Source: Maricaulis sp. (lineage in GTDB: Bacteria; Pseudomonadota; Alphaproteobacteria; Caulobacterales; Maricaulaceae). Taken from it: DNA of 64,000 nt. The stretch spans positions 1-64,000 of the forward strand of contig NZ_JAEPOL010000002.1 in assembly GCF_017642925.1 (NCBI RefSeq), given 5' to 3'. The number at the start of each line of letters is the position of its first letter. Position 1 is the stretch's first letter. The position numbers and the translations under genes were made by a program. This document shows positions 56,620-64,000 of this stretch, one piece after another. Under the pieces are notes generated by a model that worked only from the letters and a program-made list of their open reading frames with translations, searched no databases and had not been told where the DNA came from.

Positions 56620-57800
56620 GAGGCATTCAGTCCGATCAGCAGGAAGGTCAGGTCGTCGCGGAATTCAGCATCGGGCCGGCCGAAGAGACGCGTCAGCAGT
56701 CGGGCTGAGAAGGCATCGCTGCCGGCGGCCGCCTCAGCCTGTACGGCCATGGCTATATCCTCGGCTCCCAGACTGGCGTCGGGATTTTCGAAGTCTTCGT
56801 ACAGCGCGTCACTGTAGGCGAACAGCCGGTCCTGCGGTCCCAGCTGTGCAGAAAAGCACTCATACTCGGCGTCTGCCAGACACCCCAGGATCAGACCGCG
56901 CCCGGACAATTCCTCCCAGCGGCCATCGCCGCGCAGGATCAGGGGCGGCGGCGCACCGGCCACGCCATAGCGCATTTCGCCTGCACCTGCGTCGATCACG
57001 GCATAGAAGGCCGTCGCGAAATGCTCGACCGGCAGGATCGGCACGAGCGTCCGGTTGAGCGCTGCCAGCCAGCGGGCCGGATCGGCCCGCTCCTGCACCA
57101 GTCCGGCGGTGATCATGTTGACCCGGAAGGCGTTGATGGCGGCCGACACACCATGCCCGGACAGATCGACCATGAAGACCGCGAACCGGGTCTCGTCCAC
57201 CGGGAAGACCTGCCAGAGATCGCCGCCCAGCATGTGCGAGGCGCGGTAGAAGGCGGTCATCGCGGCGCCGCGCGGTTGCAGGATTTCAGCGACATCCTCC
57301 GGCCCGGGCAGGAGCGCGAGCTGCATCGACTGGGCCGCGCGCAGCTCGTCCTCCATCCGGTCCTGATAGCGCTGCAGCCGGCCGATCATGCGGCGGCGTT
57401 CCAGATGCAGGCGCACACGGGAGACCAGCTCGCCGGGATTGAGCGGTTTGGAGACGATGTCGGACGCCCCGACCTTGAAGGCATCGACCCGGCAGTCCGC
57501 TTCCTGGATGCCGGTCTGCACCAGGATCGGAAGATCGAGCGCCAGCCGGCCACGGATTTCCCGGCAGACCTCGAACCCGTCCATGCGGGGCATGCGGATG
57601 TCCAGGATAACGATATCGGCCGTATTCGCCGCGAGCCATTCGATCGCTTCGACCCCGTCACCGGCATAGGCAAGGCGGGTATAACCCGCCGCTTCCAGTA
57701 CCGAACCGATGAGGAGCCGCGAAGACGCCTGGTCGTCGACAATCAGGATCCGGTCGCGCGCCGGCTCGTGGTGCCCGGACTGGGAGTGAGCGACGTCCAT
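56616..57800 (-). CDS. response regulator with PP2C/SpoIIE phosphatase output (RsbU-like)
   Basis: A 394-residue protein. The receiver domain (about residues 15-135) has DDQ, the phospho-acceptor Asp in VILDIRMPRMDG and the conserved Lys in SKPLN. A linker helix leads to a PP2C-like SpoIIE domain with LGGDLWQVF and FMVDLSGHGVSAA, the metal-binding motifs. It should dephosphorylate the STAS partner when its receiver is phosphorylated. It overlaps the HATPase gene and follows the STAS gene by seven bases. Confidence 0.92.
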   Translation of the reverse strand: MDVAHSQSGHHEPARDRILIVDDQASSRLLIGSVLEAAGYTRLAYAGDGVEAIEWLAANTADIVILDIRMPRMDGFEVCREIRGRLALDLPILVQTGIQEADCRVDAFKVGASDIVSKPLNPGELVSRVRLHLERRRMIGRLQRYQDRMEDELRAAQSMQLALLPGPEDVAEILQPRGAAMTAFYRASHMLGGDLWQVFPVDETRFAVFMVDLSGHGVSAAINAFRVNMITAGLVQERADPARWLAALNRTLVPILPVEHFATAFYAVIDAGAGEMRYGVAGAPPPLILRGDGRWEELSGRGLILGCLADAEYECFSAQLGPQDRLFAYSDALYEDFENPDASLGAEDIAMAVQAEAAAGSDAFSARLLTRLFGRPDAEFRDDLTFLLIGLNAS

Positions 57801-57807
57801 CCGCGCC

Positions 57808-58110
57808 TCAGCCGATCGGGATCAGCTGCTCGATCCTGGAAAGCTCGACAACCTTGGCAACCTGTCCGGAAACACCGCGCAGGCGCAGACCGCCACCGCG
57901 CTTGACGATGCGGTCATTGGCCATGATCAGCATGCCGATACCCGCCGAGTCGATCATGGTCAGCCCGGACAGGTCGAACACCACCGGTCCCGGCGCCTGG
58001 TCAGCGAGAATGCCGACGAGTTCGCGGAAACGTTCGTGATCGTCAAAGGTGAGGACACCTTCGATCATGACCACGACCGGACTTCCGGTGAATTCGGATC
58101 TGTATTCCAT
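57808..58110 (-). CDS. STAS-domain anti-anti-sigma factor
   Basis: A 100-residue single STAS domain of the SpoIIAA/RsbV type. The phosphorylation site is Ser55 in LTMIDSAGIGMLIMAN. ATG at 58110 has GGGGAG five bases upstream; the GTG at 58116 does not. It is placed between the Hpt gene and the receiver-PP2C gene and is the expected shared substrate of the kinase and the phosphatase. Confidence 0.92.
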   Translation of the reverse strand: MEYRSEFTGSPVVVMIEGVLTFDDHERFRELVGILADQAPGPVVFDLSGLTMIDSAGIGMLIMANDRIVKRGGGLRLRGVSGQVAKVVELSRIEQLIPIG

Positions 58111-58146
58111 CGTCACTCCCCGGCCCGCCCCAGCGGCGGGCGCTCG

Positions 58147-58476
58147 TCAGACCGCTTCGGTCAGGCGGGTCAGGGCCACCTCCAGCTCGGCATTCAGCGC
58201 ATCCCGGGCCGCACTGTCGTCCTGCTCCAGCGCAGCCGCAACCGCCGCCAGCCGGATCAGCCCGATATTGGCCGCCGCGCCTTTCAGCGCATGGGCGGTG
58301 GCATGGGCGTCGGGGCGCTCCCCGCGATCCATGGCAGCCCAGTAGGTATCCACCAGCCGCCGCAGGTCAGCCGCGAATTGCACGCTCATGTCGCGAAACA
58401 CGGATTCGCCGACCGCTCCGACCAGGGCCTGGACGGCTGCGCTATCGATTTCCGGCTTGTTGCGCCAGTCGGACAT
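58147..58476 (-). CDS. histidine phosphotransfer (Hpt) domain protein
   Basis: A 109-residue four-helix Hpt protein. The phosphorylated His is in ATAHALKGAAANIGLIRL, the standard Hpt motif. GGAGCG lies five bases before the ATG at 58476. It is the first gene of the four-gene signalling operon, so it probably delivers phosphate to the receiver of the PP2C protein. No histidine kinase is encoded nearby; an outside kinase must feed it. Confidence 0.9.
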   Translation of the reverse strand: MSDWRNKPEIDSAAVQALVGAVGESVFRDMSVQFAADLRRLVDTYWAAMDRGERPDAHATAHALKGAAANIGLIRLAAVAAALEQDDSAARDALNAELEVALTRLTEAV

Positions 58477-58552
58477 GGTTCGCTCCGCGATGAAGTCCCG
58501 CAAGGGGCGCGACTTTAGTCACCACTCCAGCATGCGGGCAAGCGGCGAGCGC

Positions 58553-59617
58553 CTAACCGGTGCTGGCGGGTGGCGCGACGGATTCCCGCAGGACGATCTC
58601 GGATCCGATTTCATGCGGCTCCGCATGACCGCATTCCTCGCCCGCACGCGCTGCATCCAGCCGGCCGGCAAGAATCGCGACAGCCTCTGCCGCCATGCGC
58701 GAGACCGGTTGGCGGACCGTCGTCAGTTGCGGCCAGACCGCTGTTGCGCTCTGGGTATCGTCGAAGCCGGCAACACTCAGCTCGCCCGGCAGATCGAGCG
58801 CCAGCCGGTGGGCCTGGGCGATCACCGCCACCGCCATGTCGTCATTGGCGGCAAAGATCGCCGTCGGCCGGGGCGACAGGGCCAGCAGCCGCTCGGCCGC
58901 CCTGAGACCGGAGCGATAGGTGAATTCACCGGGAACAATAAGCGACGGATCAACGTCCAGGCCAGCCGCCGACAGGGCCTCGCAATAACCCGCATGGCGT
59001 TCACGGCTCGCACGCTGCCCGTCCGGGCCGCCGATAAAGCCGATGCGGCGATGGCCCTGCTCGATCAGGTGCGCGGTCATGCTGCACGCCGCGGCCCGGT
59101 CGTCCGTGACGATGCCGGGCCCGTGATCGCCGGCTTCATCCGGCGCGATGCGGATGAAGGGCAGACCGGCCGCCTCGATCGCCGCCAGGACGCCGGCATG
59201 ATTGCAGACCGGCGGCGGCAGGATCATCCCGTCAAACCCGCCTGTCTCCAGCATGGCCTCCACTGTGCCGGCCCAGTCGCTTTCGCTGGCGCCGCAATTC
59301 TCGACCACGAGATGATAACCGGCTTCGCGGCAGCGGTTCAGCGCGCCGATCAGGAGTTCGGAGACATAGCCCGCGCCGGGATTGTCGTAGAGCAGGCCGA
59401 TGAAATACGTGTTCGCGCGCGCCAGGTTTCGCGCGGACAGATTGGGCCGGTAACGCAGGTCGCGAATGGCGGCCTGGACCCGCTCACGGGTCTCCGGACG
59501 CACATTCGCTTCGCCGTTCAGCACACGCGACACGGTCATCGCCGACACGCCGGCGCTTTGCGCCACATCCTTGATGGTGGCACCGAATTGCTTGTTGGCC
59601 CGCGTTTTCACAGTCAT
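58553..59617 (-). CDS. LacI-family transcriptional regulator
   Basis: A 354-residue repressor. The N-terminal HTH and hinge read ATIKDVAQSAGVSAMTVSRVLNGEANVRPETRERVQ and LRYRPNLSARNLAR. A periplasmic-binding-protein-like sugar domain follows, with IFAANDDMAVAVI and SVAGFDDTQSATAVWPQLTTVRQP. ATG at 59617 is the family start; upstream codons are not conserved. No sugar genes are adjacent, so the target is unknown. Confidence 0.93.
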   Translation of the reverse strand: MTVKTRANKQFGATIKDVAQSAGVSAMTVSRVLNGEANVRPETRERVQAAIRDLRYRPNLSARNLARANTYFIGLLYDNPGAGYVSELLIGALNRCREAGYHLVVENCGASESDWAGTVEAMLETGGFDGMILPPPVCNHAGVLAAIEAAGLPFIRIAPDEAGDHGPGIVTDDRAAACSMTAHLIEQGHRRIGFIGGPDGQRASRERHAGYCEALSAAGLDVDPSLIVPGEFTYRSGLRAAERLLALSPRPTAIFAANDDMAVAVIAQAHRLALDLPGELSVAGFDDTQSATAVWPQLTTVRQPVSRMAAEAVAILAGRLDAARAGEECGHAEPHEIGSEIVLRESVAPPASTG

Positions 59618-59724
59618 CGTGTCGGGTACCGGCTCTGGCGTCCAATCGCTGACCGGATGGTAGCGCAAACGCAGCATACCCGCTTGATGCCCGGGGACAA
59701 CTGCAGCGCGGTGCCGCACGGCAG

Positions 59725-60405
59725 TCAGAGCCCGGTGAAGACCTGGAAAGCGCGCAGCACAGGGCTTTCGAATTTCAGCTTGCCCTCGGTCAGCGCGAGA
59801 CAGACGCACTCGCCACCCTCATCGATACGGATATCGTGCTCGACGCCGGGATAGGCCTCCTCGACATCACCGGGGCGGTATTCCTGGTCACCATCCCAGA
59901 AACTGCCCTTGAGGACGAGGGTGAGCTCGGAACCGCGATGGCCGTGATGCGGGATTGCGACGCCCGGCTGGGCTCGCAGCAGCCACAGCCGCTCGCCATG
60001 CTCGCCGCGCCACAGGATCGCCTTGCGCATGCCGGGGCCCAGGAAGCCCCAGCGCACCGGGGTGCCGGTGCGGGCCAGATAATCCTGCAGCGCCTGCGGC
60101 AGGCACAGGCTGTCATCCACGACTGCCGTCGCGCCGGGAAGGGCAGACGGCGTCTCGTCCTCCTCGCTGCCGGCACGCCGGAGGATATCCTCGACGCTGA
60201 AACCGAGCGGCACGTCTTCACCGTCCGACGCGTCCAGCATGGCGCCGCCGAGCGTTTCCAGCGCGGCGACGCGGCCACGGGCCTCGTCCGACAATTCCAC
60301 ATGCGATGCCATCATCACGTCCTGCGCCTCGGTTCCAAGCGTTCCCGCGGCGTAGTCGAGATACCAGCTGTCATCCAACACATGACCGCGCTGGGTCATT
60401 TCCAT
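59725..60405 (-). CDS. chrR: ChrR-type anti-sigma factor lacking zinc cysteines
   Basis: A 226-residue anti-sigma factor of the ChrR family, which holds the sigma factor RpoE until singlet oxygen releases it. The N-terminal domain has His8 and YAAGTL, and His35 in MMASHVELSDEARG. The canonical H-x3-C-x2-C is here H35-x3-S39-x2-A42, so both zinc cysteines are gone. The cupin domain keeps the full set His154, His156, Glu160 and His190 and the pair Cys200, Cys202, at the spacing known from Rhodobacter ChrR. It overlaps rpoE by 10 bases. Confidence 0.9.
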   Translation of the reverse strand: MEMTQRGHVLDDSWYLDYAAGTLGTEAQDVMMASHVELSDEARGRVAALETLGGAMLDASDGEDVPLGFSVEDILRRAGSEEDETPSALPGATAVVDDSLCLPQALQDYLARTGTPVRWGFLGPGMRKAILWRGEHGERLWLLRAQPGVAIPHHGHRGSELTLVLKGSFWDGDQEYRPGDVEEAYPGVEHDIRIDEGGECVCLALTEGKLKFESPVLRAFQVFTGL

Positions 60406-60980
60406 TCTCCAAGACCTTGTCTCATTTTGTTCATGGCGAGCCTGACACGGGACTTCACGGTTCCCAGCGGCAGATCGAGCCGTTCGGCAATCTCGCTGTG
60501 CGAGAGGCCTTCGGTGAAGGCCAGTTCCAGCACGAGGCGCTGATCGTCCGGCAGTCCCGACAGGGCACCGGCAACGCTCTGACCGGCCTCGGCCCGTTCA
60601 TACAGATCGTCGGGCAAGGGCTGATCCGGCGGCTGGAAGTGCGGATCGTGCTCGTCGATCTTCCGGGCGCGAACCGCCTTTCGGTAGTGATCGATGTGCG
60701 CGTTCCGCGCGATCGTGTAGATCCAGGTTGCCGCCGACGCCTTGGCCGCATCAAAGCTCGATGCACGCCGCCAGATCGCCAGCATCACATCCTGCGTCAG
60801 GTCGTCGGCCAGAGCCGCGGAAACCCGCCGGTTCATCAGGAAGCTGCGGATTCGCGGCGCGAAATGATCGAACAACGCCCGGAAAGCCTGCGCATCACGC
60901 TGCCTTCCGACCCGCTCAAGCAGGCCGGCCAGCCGAGCCGCGTCGGAGATGGACCGACGACGGTCGGTATCGTGCGTCAT
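60396..60980 (-). CDS. rpoE: ECF RNA polymerase sigma factor (RpoE, ChrR-paired)
   Basis: A 194-residue group IV sigma factor. Region 2 spans RALFDHFAPRIRSFLMNRRVSAALADDLTQDVMLAIWRRASSFD with TWIYTIARNAHIDHYR. Region 4 has LPDDQRLVLELAFTEGLSHSEIAERLDLPLGTVKSRVRLAMNKMRQ. ATG at 60980 has GGAAGG six bases before it. It is encoded with its ChrR partner and divergent from a flavoprotein/DUF1365/cyclopropane synthase operon, the usual neighbourhood of the singlet-oxygen response. Confidence 0.95.
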   Translation of the reverse strand: MTHDTDRRRSISDAARLAGLLERVGRQRDAQAFRALFDHFAPRIRSFLMNRRVSAALADDLTQDVMLAIWRRASSFDAAKASAATWIYTIARNAHIDHYRKAVRARKIDEHDPHFQPPDQPLPDDLYERAEAGQSVAGALSGLPDDQRLVLELAFTEGLSHSEIAERLDLPLGTVKSRVRLAMNKMRQGLGEWK

Positions 60981-61055
60981 GCGTGCCTTCCCGGTCTCGA
61001 CCGTTTCGCGTCTGGCCCTTGCGGGCGGGGTGTGAAGGGCAGCGTACATGCTTCG

Positions 61056-61136
61056 CGATACGATTGCACCGCCCTGCCGGATCACTGACGGCCTGCGCGC
61101 CGGTCAGTGATCCGCCGCCACGCCGCCCGCGTAAAC
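61056..61136. promoter_or_regulatory. divergent ECF-type promoters sharing an inverted repeat
   Basis: On the minus strand, TGATCC (complement of 61079-61084), a 17-base spacer and GTATCG (complement of 61056-61061) precede rpoE. On the plus strand, TGATCC (61108-61113), a 17-base spacer and GTAAAC (61131-61136) precede the flavoprotein gene. The two -35 boxes lie in an 11-bp perfect inverted repeat, GGATCACTGAC/GTCAGTGATCC (61079-61089 with 61103-61113). TGATCC is the known -35 of Rhodobacter RpoE promoters. Confidence 0.75.
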
Positions 61137-61181
61137 CCCGGATATGGCCGCACTTCCGGCCGTCAAAGGACAGGGCTTTCC

Positions 61182-62534
61182 ATGACACACATGCGCGGAC
61201 AGAAAATCGCCGTCATCGGTTCCGGCATTGCCGGACTGGCCGCGGCCTGGCGCCTGTCGCTGGTGCATGATGTCACCCTGTATGAAGCCGCGCCCCGGCC
61301 CGGCGGTCACGCGAATACGGTCCGCGCGCAGATCGGCGGCGAGCGCGTCGATGTGGACACCGGCTTCATCGTCTTCAATCCGCGCAACTACCCGAATTTC
61401 ACGCCGCTGCTGGACTATTTCGATGTCGAGACCGCGCGCAGCAGCATGTCCTTTGCCGCCTCGCTGGATGGCGGCCGGTTCGAATACTCGTCCAATCCGG
61501 ACGGCCTGTTCGCCCAGAAGCGCAATCTGGTCCGGCCGCGCATGTGGCGCATGATCCGCGATATCCTGCGTCTGCACGATCATGCCCGGCGCGGCGATCA
61601 CGCCGGAGAGGTTCGCTCGCTCGACGAGTTCCTGCGCTCTGAAGGCTATTCCAGCACGTTCCGCGAGGATCACATCCTGCCGATGTGCGCGGCGATCTGG
61701 TCCTCGCCCGTCGACCAGATGCGGGCCTATCCGGCCCGCGCCTTCTTCGAGTTCTTCACCAATCACGGCCTGCTGCAACTGTCCGACCGGCCGCAATGGC
61801 GCACCGTCACCGGCGGCAGCCATCGCTATGTCGAGCGGCTGGCCGGTGCCATCAAGGGCCGCGTGCGCCTGTCTGCGCCGGTGCGTCAGATCGACCGGTC
61901 CGGTGCCCGGATCACAGTCCGCACCGATGGCGACGAAAGCCGGTTCGACCAGATCGTCCTGGCCTGTCACAGCGACCAGGCGCTGGCGCTGATCGACACG
62001 CCGGACCCGGTGGAGCGCGAACTGCTGGGGGCGATCCGCTACCGGCCCAACACGGCCGTCCTGCACACCGATACCCGCCTCCTGCCCCGCCGCCGCTCGG
62101 CCTGGGCCAGCTGGAACTATCTCGAATCCGCGCGCACGGCCGACAGCGCGGCAAAGATCAGCCTGACCTACTGGATGAATGCGCTGCAGCCCCTGCCGAC
62201 GCAGACCCCGGTCCTCGTCACGCTCAATCCGGACGTGGCGCCCGATCCCGCCCATGTGCTGCACACGGACCAGTATGATCACCCGGTCTTCGATGCGGCC
62301 GCGATCGCGGCGCAGGCGCGGTTCGGTGCGCTGCAGGGACACCGGCGCACCTGGTATTGCGGCGCCTGGCTGGGTGCGGGCTTCCACGAGGACGGGCTGC
62401 AATCCGGGCTCGCCGTCGCCGAGGCGCTCGGTGCACCGGGCCGCCCCTGGGCCTGCGCTGACGGCGACACCCGCATCCCCTGGACGCAGGCGCCCGCGCC
62501 GGTTCAGCCCGCCCTGGCCGTTGCTGCGGAATGA
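61182..62534 (+). CDS. FAD-dependent oxidoreductase (COG2907-type)
   Basis: A 450-residue flavoprotein. The FAD motif is KIAVIGSGIAGLAAAWRLSLVHDVTLYEAAPRPGGHANTV. GVDTGFIVFNPRNYPNF-like DVDTGFIVFNPRNYPNF and a C-terminal WYCGAWLGAGFHEDGLQSGLAVAEAL are typical of COG2907. It is the first gene of the operon with DUF1365 and cyclopropane synthase genes, a trio commonly linked to RpoE/ChrR and to membrane fatty-acid modification. It overlaps the next gene by ATGA. Confidence 0.9.
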   Translation: MTHMRGQKIAVIGSGIAGLAAAWRLSLVHDVTLYEAAPRPGGHANTVRAQIGGERVDVDTGFIVFNPRNYPNFTPLLDYFDVETARSSMSFAASLDGGRFEYSSNPDGLFAQKRNLVRPRMWRMIRDILRLHDHARRGDHAGEVRSLDEFLRSEGYSSTFREDHILPMCAAIWSSPVDQMRAYPARAFFEFFTNHGLLQLSDRPQWRTVTGGSHRYVERLAGAIKGRVRLSAPVRQIDRSGARITVRTDGDESRFDQIVLACHSDQALALIDTPDPVERELLGAIRYRPNTAVLHTDTRLLPRRRSAWASWNYLESARTADSAAKISLTYWMNALQPLPTQTPVLVTLNPDVAPDPAHVLHTDQYDHPVFDAAAIAAQARFGALQGHRRTWYCGAWLGAGFHEDGLQSGLAVAEALGAPGRPWACADGDTRIPWTQAPAPVQPALAVAAE

Positions 62535-63301
62535 GACCCCTTCCCGCCTCCCTCTACACCGGCGATGTCGGGCATATGCGGCACCACCCGCGCCGTCACA
62601 GCCTGCGCTACCGCATGGTATCGCTGCTGACGGACATCGATGGCGCGGCCCGCAACGACCGGGGCATTACCGGTTTTGCCTTCGACCGGTTTGCGCCCGT
62701 CAGCCAGCATGCGGCCGATCATGGCCGCGGTCATGGCGCGCTGCGCGACTGGGTGCGCAGCCGCCTGCGGCAGAACGGTATCGATTTCGAACCGGGACGC
62801 ATCCAGCTGCTCGCCGCGCCGCGCGTTCTGGGCATCGTGTTCAACCCCGTCTCGGTCTATTTCTGCCACAGGGCCGACGACCGGCTGGGCGCGGTGCTGT
62901 TCGAGGTCGCGAACTTCCATGGCGGACGGCAGGTCTATGCCTTTGACGTGCCGGACGACACCGTCACACCGCTGCGCTTTGCCTGCGAGAAGACCTTTTT
63001 CGTCTCGCCCTTCAATCCGGTGGAGGGCGAGTACCGCTTCCGGCTCGACCGCGACGAAGACACGCTACGCCTGGGCATCCGGCATTATCGCGACGGGGCG
63101 TGCATCATGGGTGCGATCCTGCAGGCGGAACGGCAGGCGCTGACGACGCGTTCCCTCTGGGAAGCCCAGCTTGCCCAGCCGCTGAACACCCTCGCGACGG
63201 TTGGCGGAATCCTGTTCGAGGCGTTAAGATTGCGCCTGAAGGGACTGCGCACTTACGCGCCGCGACGGGGGAGTACGGACACACTGCCTAGGGGACTGTG
63301 A
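62531..63301 (+). CDS. DUF1365 family protein
   Basis: A 256-residue protein of DUF1365 (COG3496). Diagnostic stretches are LYTGDVGHMRHHPRRHSLRYRMVSLLTDID at the N-terminus, IQLLAAPRVLGIVFNPVSVYFCH, ANFHGGRQVYAFD and KTFFVSPFNPVEGEYRFRL. Its role is unproven. Constant linkage with the flavoprotein and a cyclopropane synthase suggests fatty-acid modification. Start and stop overlap both neighbours (ATGA and TGATG), so the three are coupled. Confidence 0.92.
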   Translation: MRPLPASLYTGDVGHMRHHPRRHSLRYRMVSLLTDIDGAARNDRGITGFAFDRFAPVSQHAADHGRGHGALRDWVRSRLRQNGIDFEPGRIQLLAAPRVLGIVFNPVSVYFCHRADDRLGAVLFEVANFHGGRQVYAFDVPDDTVTPLRFACEKTFFVSPFNPVEGEYRFRLDRDEDTLRLGIRHYRDGACIMGAILQAERQALTTRSLWEAQLAQPLNTLATVGGILFEALRLRLKGLRTYAPRRGSTDTLPRGL

Positions 63302-64000
63302 TGGACTATACGACGCAATCCGCCGAAACGCTGGAAAGCCGGGCCAGCCGCCTGCAGCGCTATGCCCGGGAAAAGATGCGCCGGGCGCTATCCGATCTGA
63401 CCCATAGCCGTCTGCGCATCGAACTGCCCGGCGGCTACCGTTTCGAATGCGGGCCGGCCGATGCCCCCCACCGGGCCGACTGGTCGATCCGAAAGTGGAA
63501 TGCCCTTCTGCGCATCGCCGGATCCGGCGCGCTGGGCTTTTCCGAAGGCTATATCCACGGCGAGTGGGAAACCTCCGACCTGCAGGGCCTGCTTCTGGCG
63601 CTGGCCGGCGAGCTCGACAGTATCGACGCCGCCCGCGCCGGCAAGGGTCCCAGCCGCATCATCGGCAAGATCCAGCACTGGATGAACGCCAATACGCGCA
63701 GCGGCAGCCGGCGGAACATCTCCTTCCACTACGATCTCGGCAACAGCTTCTACGAACGCTGGCTCGACGAGAGCATGACCTATTCCTCGGGCATTTTCGA
63801 CACGGCCGGCGACACGCTGGCCGAGGCGCAGGCCCGCAAATACCGCCGCATCTGCGAGACGCTGGGCCTGAAGCCGGGCGACCGCGTGCTGGAGATCGGC
63901 TGCGGCTGGGGCGGGTTCGCCGAGGTCGCGATCCGCGATTTCGGCTGTCATGTCACCGGCCTCACCCTGTCGCGCGAGCAGCACGACTATGCCGTCGCCC
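63301..64000 (+). CDS. cyclopropane-fatty-acyl-phospholipid synthase family protein, partial at window end
   Basis: The first 233 residues of a SAM-dependent methyltransferase that adds a methylene or methyl group to unsaturated acyl chains of membrane lipids. LGFSEGYIHGEW, NISFHYDLGNSFYERWLDESMTYSSGIF and the SAM loop VLEIGCGWGGFAEVA are the CFA signature. The rest, including the later active-site residues, is beyond the end of the window. The ATG shares its A with the upstream stop. A furan- or methylated-fatty-acid role, as described for related RpoE-dependent genes, is possible. Confidence 0.94.
   Translation, partial: MDYTTQSAETLESRASRLQRYAREKMRRALSDLTHSRLRIELPGGYRFECGPADAPHRADWSIRKWNALLRIAGSGALGFSEGYIHGEWETSDLQGLLLALAGELDSIDAARAGKGPSRIIGKIQHWMNANTRSGSRRNISFHYDLGNSFYERWLDESMTYSSGIFDTAGDTLAEAQARKYRRICETLGLKPGDRVLEIGCGWGGFAEVAIRDFGCHVTGLTLSREQHDYAVA

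Overview
The window is GC-rich, densely packed DNA with many ATGA/GTGA start-stop overlaps. The gene content (a hydroxyphenylpyruvate dioxygenase, a large TonB-dependent receptor, a ChrR/RpoE pair, a TorF-type porin next to amtB, DUF4199 next to a small LuxR protein, and composite palindromic intergenic repeats) suggests an alphaproteobacterium near Maricaulales/Hyphomonadaceae or Caulobacterales. This placement is inferred from gene content, not from a search. No rRNA, tRNA, CRISPR array or intact transposase was seen.

Layout. 1-5.8 kb: palindromic repeat, typA, a Cache sensor without an output domain, and a MarR gene divergent from hpd and a VOC gene. 5.8-10.5 kb: membrane and regulatory genes (DUF2254; small hydrophobic protein, membrane LuxR and DUF4199; SRPBCC/ArsR pair; orphan BlaI-like repressor). 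10.5-20.2 kb: an uptake and catabolism block. A TonB receptor and alpha/beta hydrolase diverge from a TetR-led operon with a crotonase, an acyl-CoA ligase, two hot-dog hydratase-like proteins and a PYROXD2-like flavoprotein. 20.5-29.8 kb: housekeeping genes (ppa, gltD-gltB, moaA-moaD-moaE-moaC). 29.9-36.7 kb: a secreted metalloprotease with a lipoprotein partner, TorF porin, amtB and DUF454.

36.9-47.5 kb is the best-supported regulatory unit. A leader peptide rich in Leu, Val and Ile and a 19-bp perfect terminator stem precede ilvD-ilvC-ilvG-ilvM-leuA-ilvE-leuC-leuD-leuB, a nine-gene operon for branched-chain amino acid synthesis. 47.5-50.9 kb is accessory: a palindromic element, a GFA-family gene, a decayed second copy of the leuB 3' end with a terminator behind it, and an AT-richer pair encoding a DUF3800 protein and a PD-(D/E)XK nuclease-like protein.

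50.9-64 kb: an unknown protein, an M19 dipeptidase, a duplicated-domain secreted protein, alkaline phosphatase, a four-gene signalling operon (Hpt, receiver-PP2C, STAS, HATPase), a LacI regulator and an ECF sigma factor with its ChrR anti-sigma factor. This ChrR keeps every cupin ligand but has lost both zinc cysteines of the anti-sigma domain. rpoE diverges from a flavoprotein-DUF1365-cyclopropane synthase operon cut by the window end. The two promoters appear as matched TGATCC boxes inside one inverted repeat.
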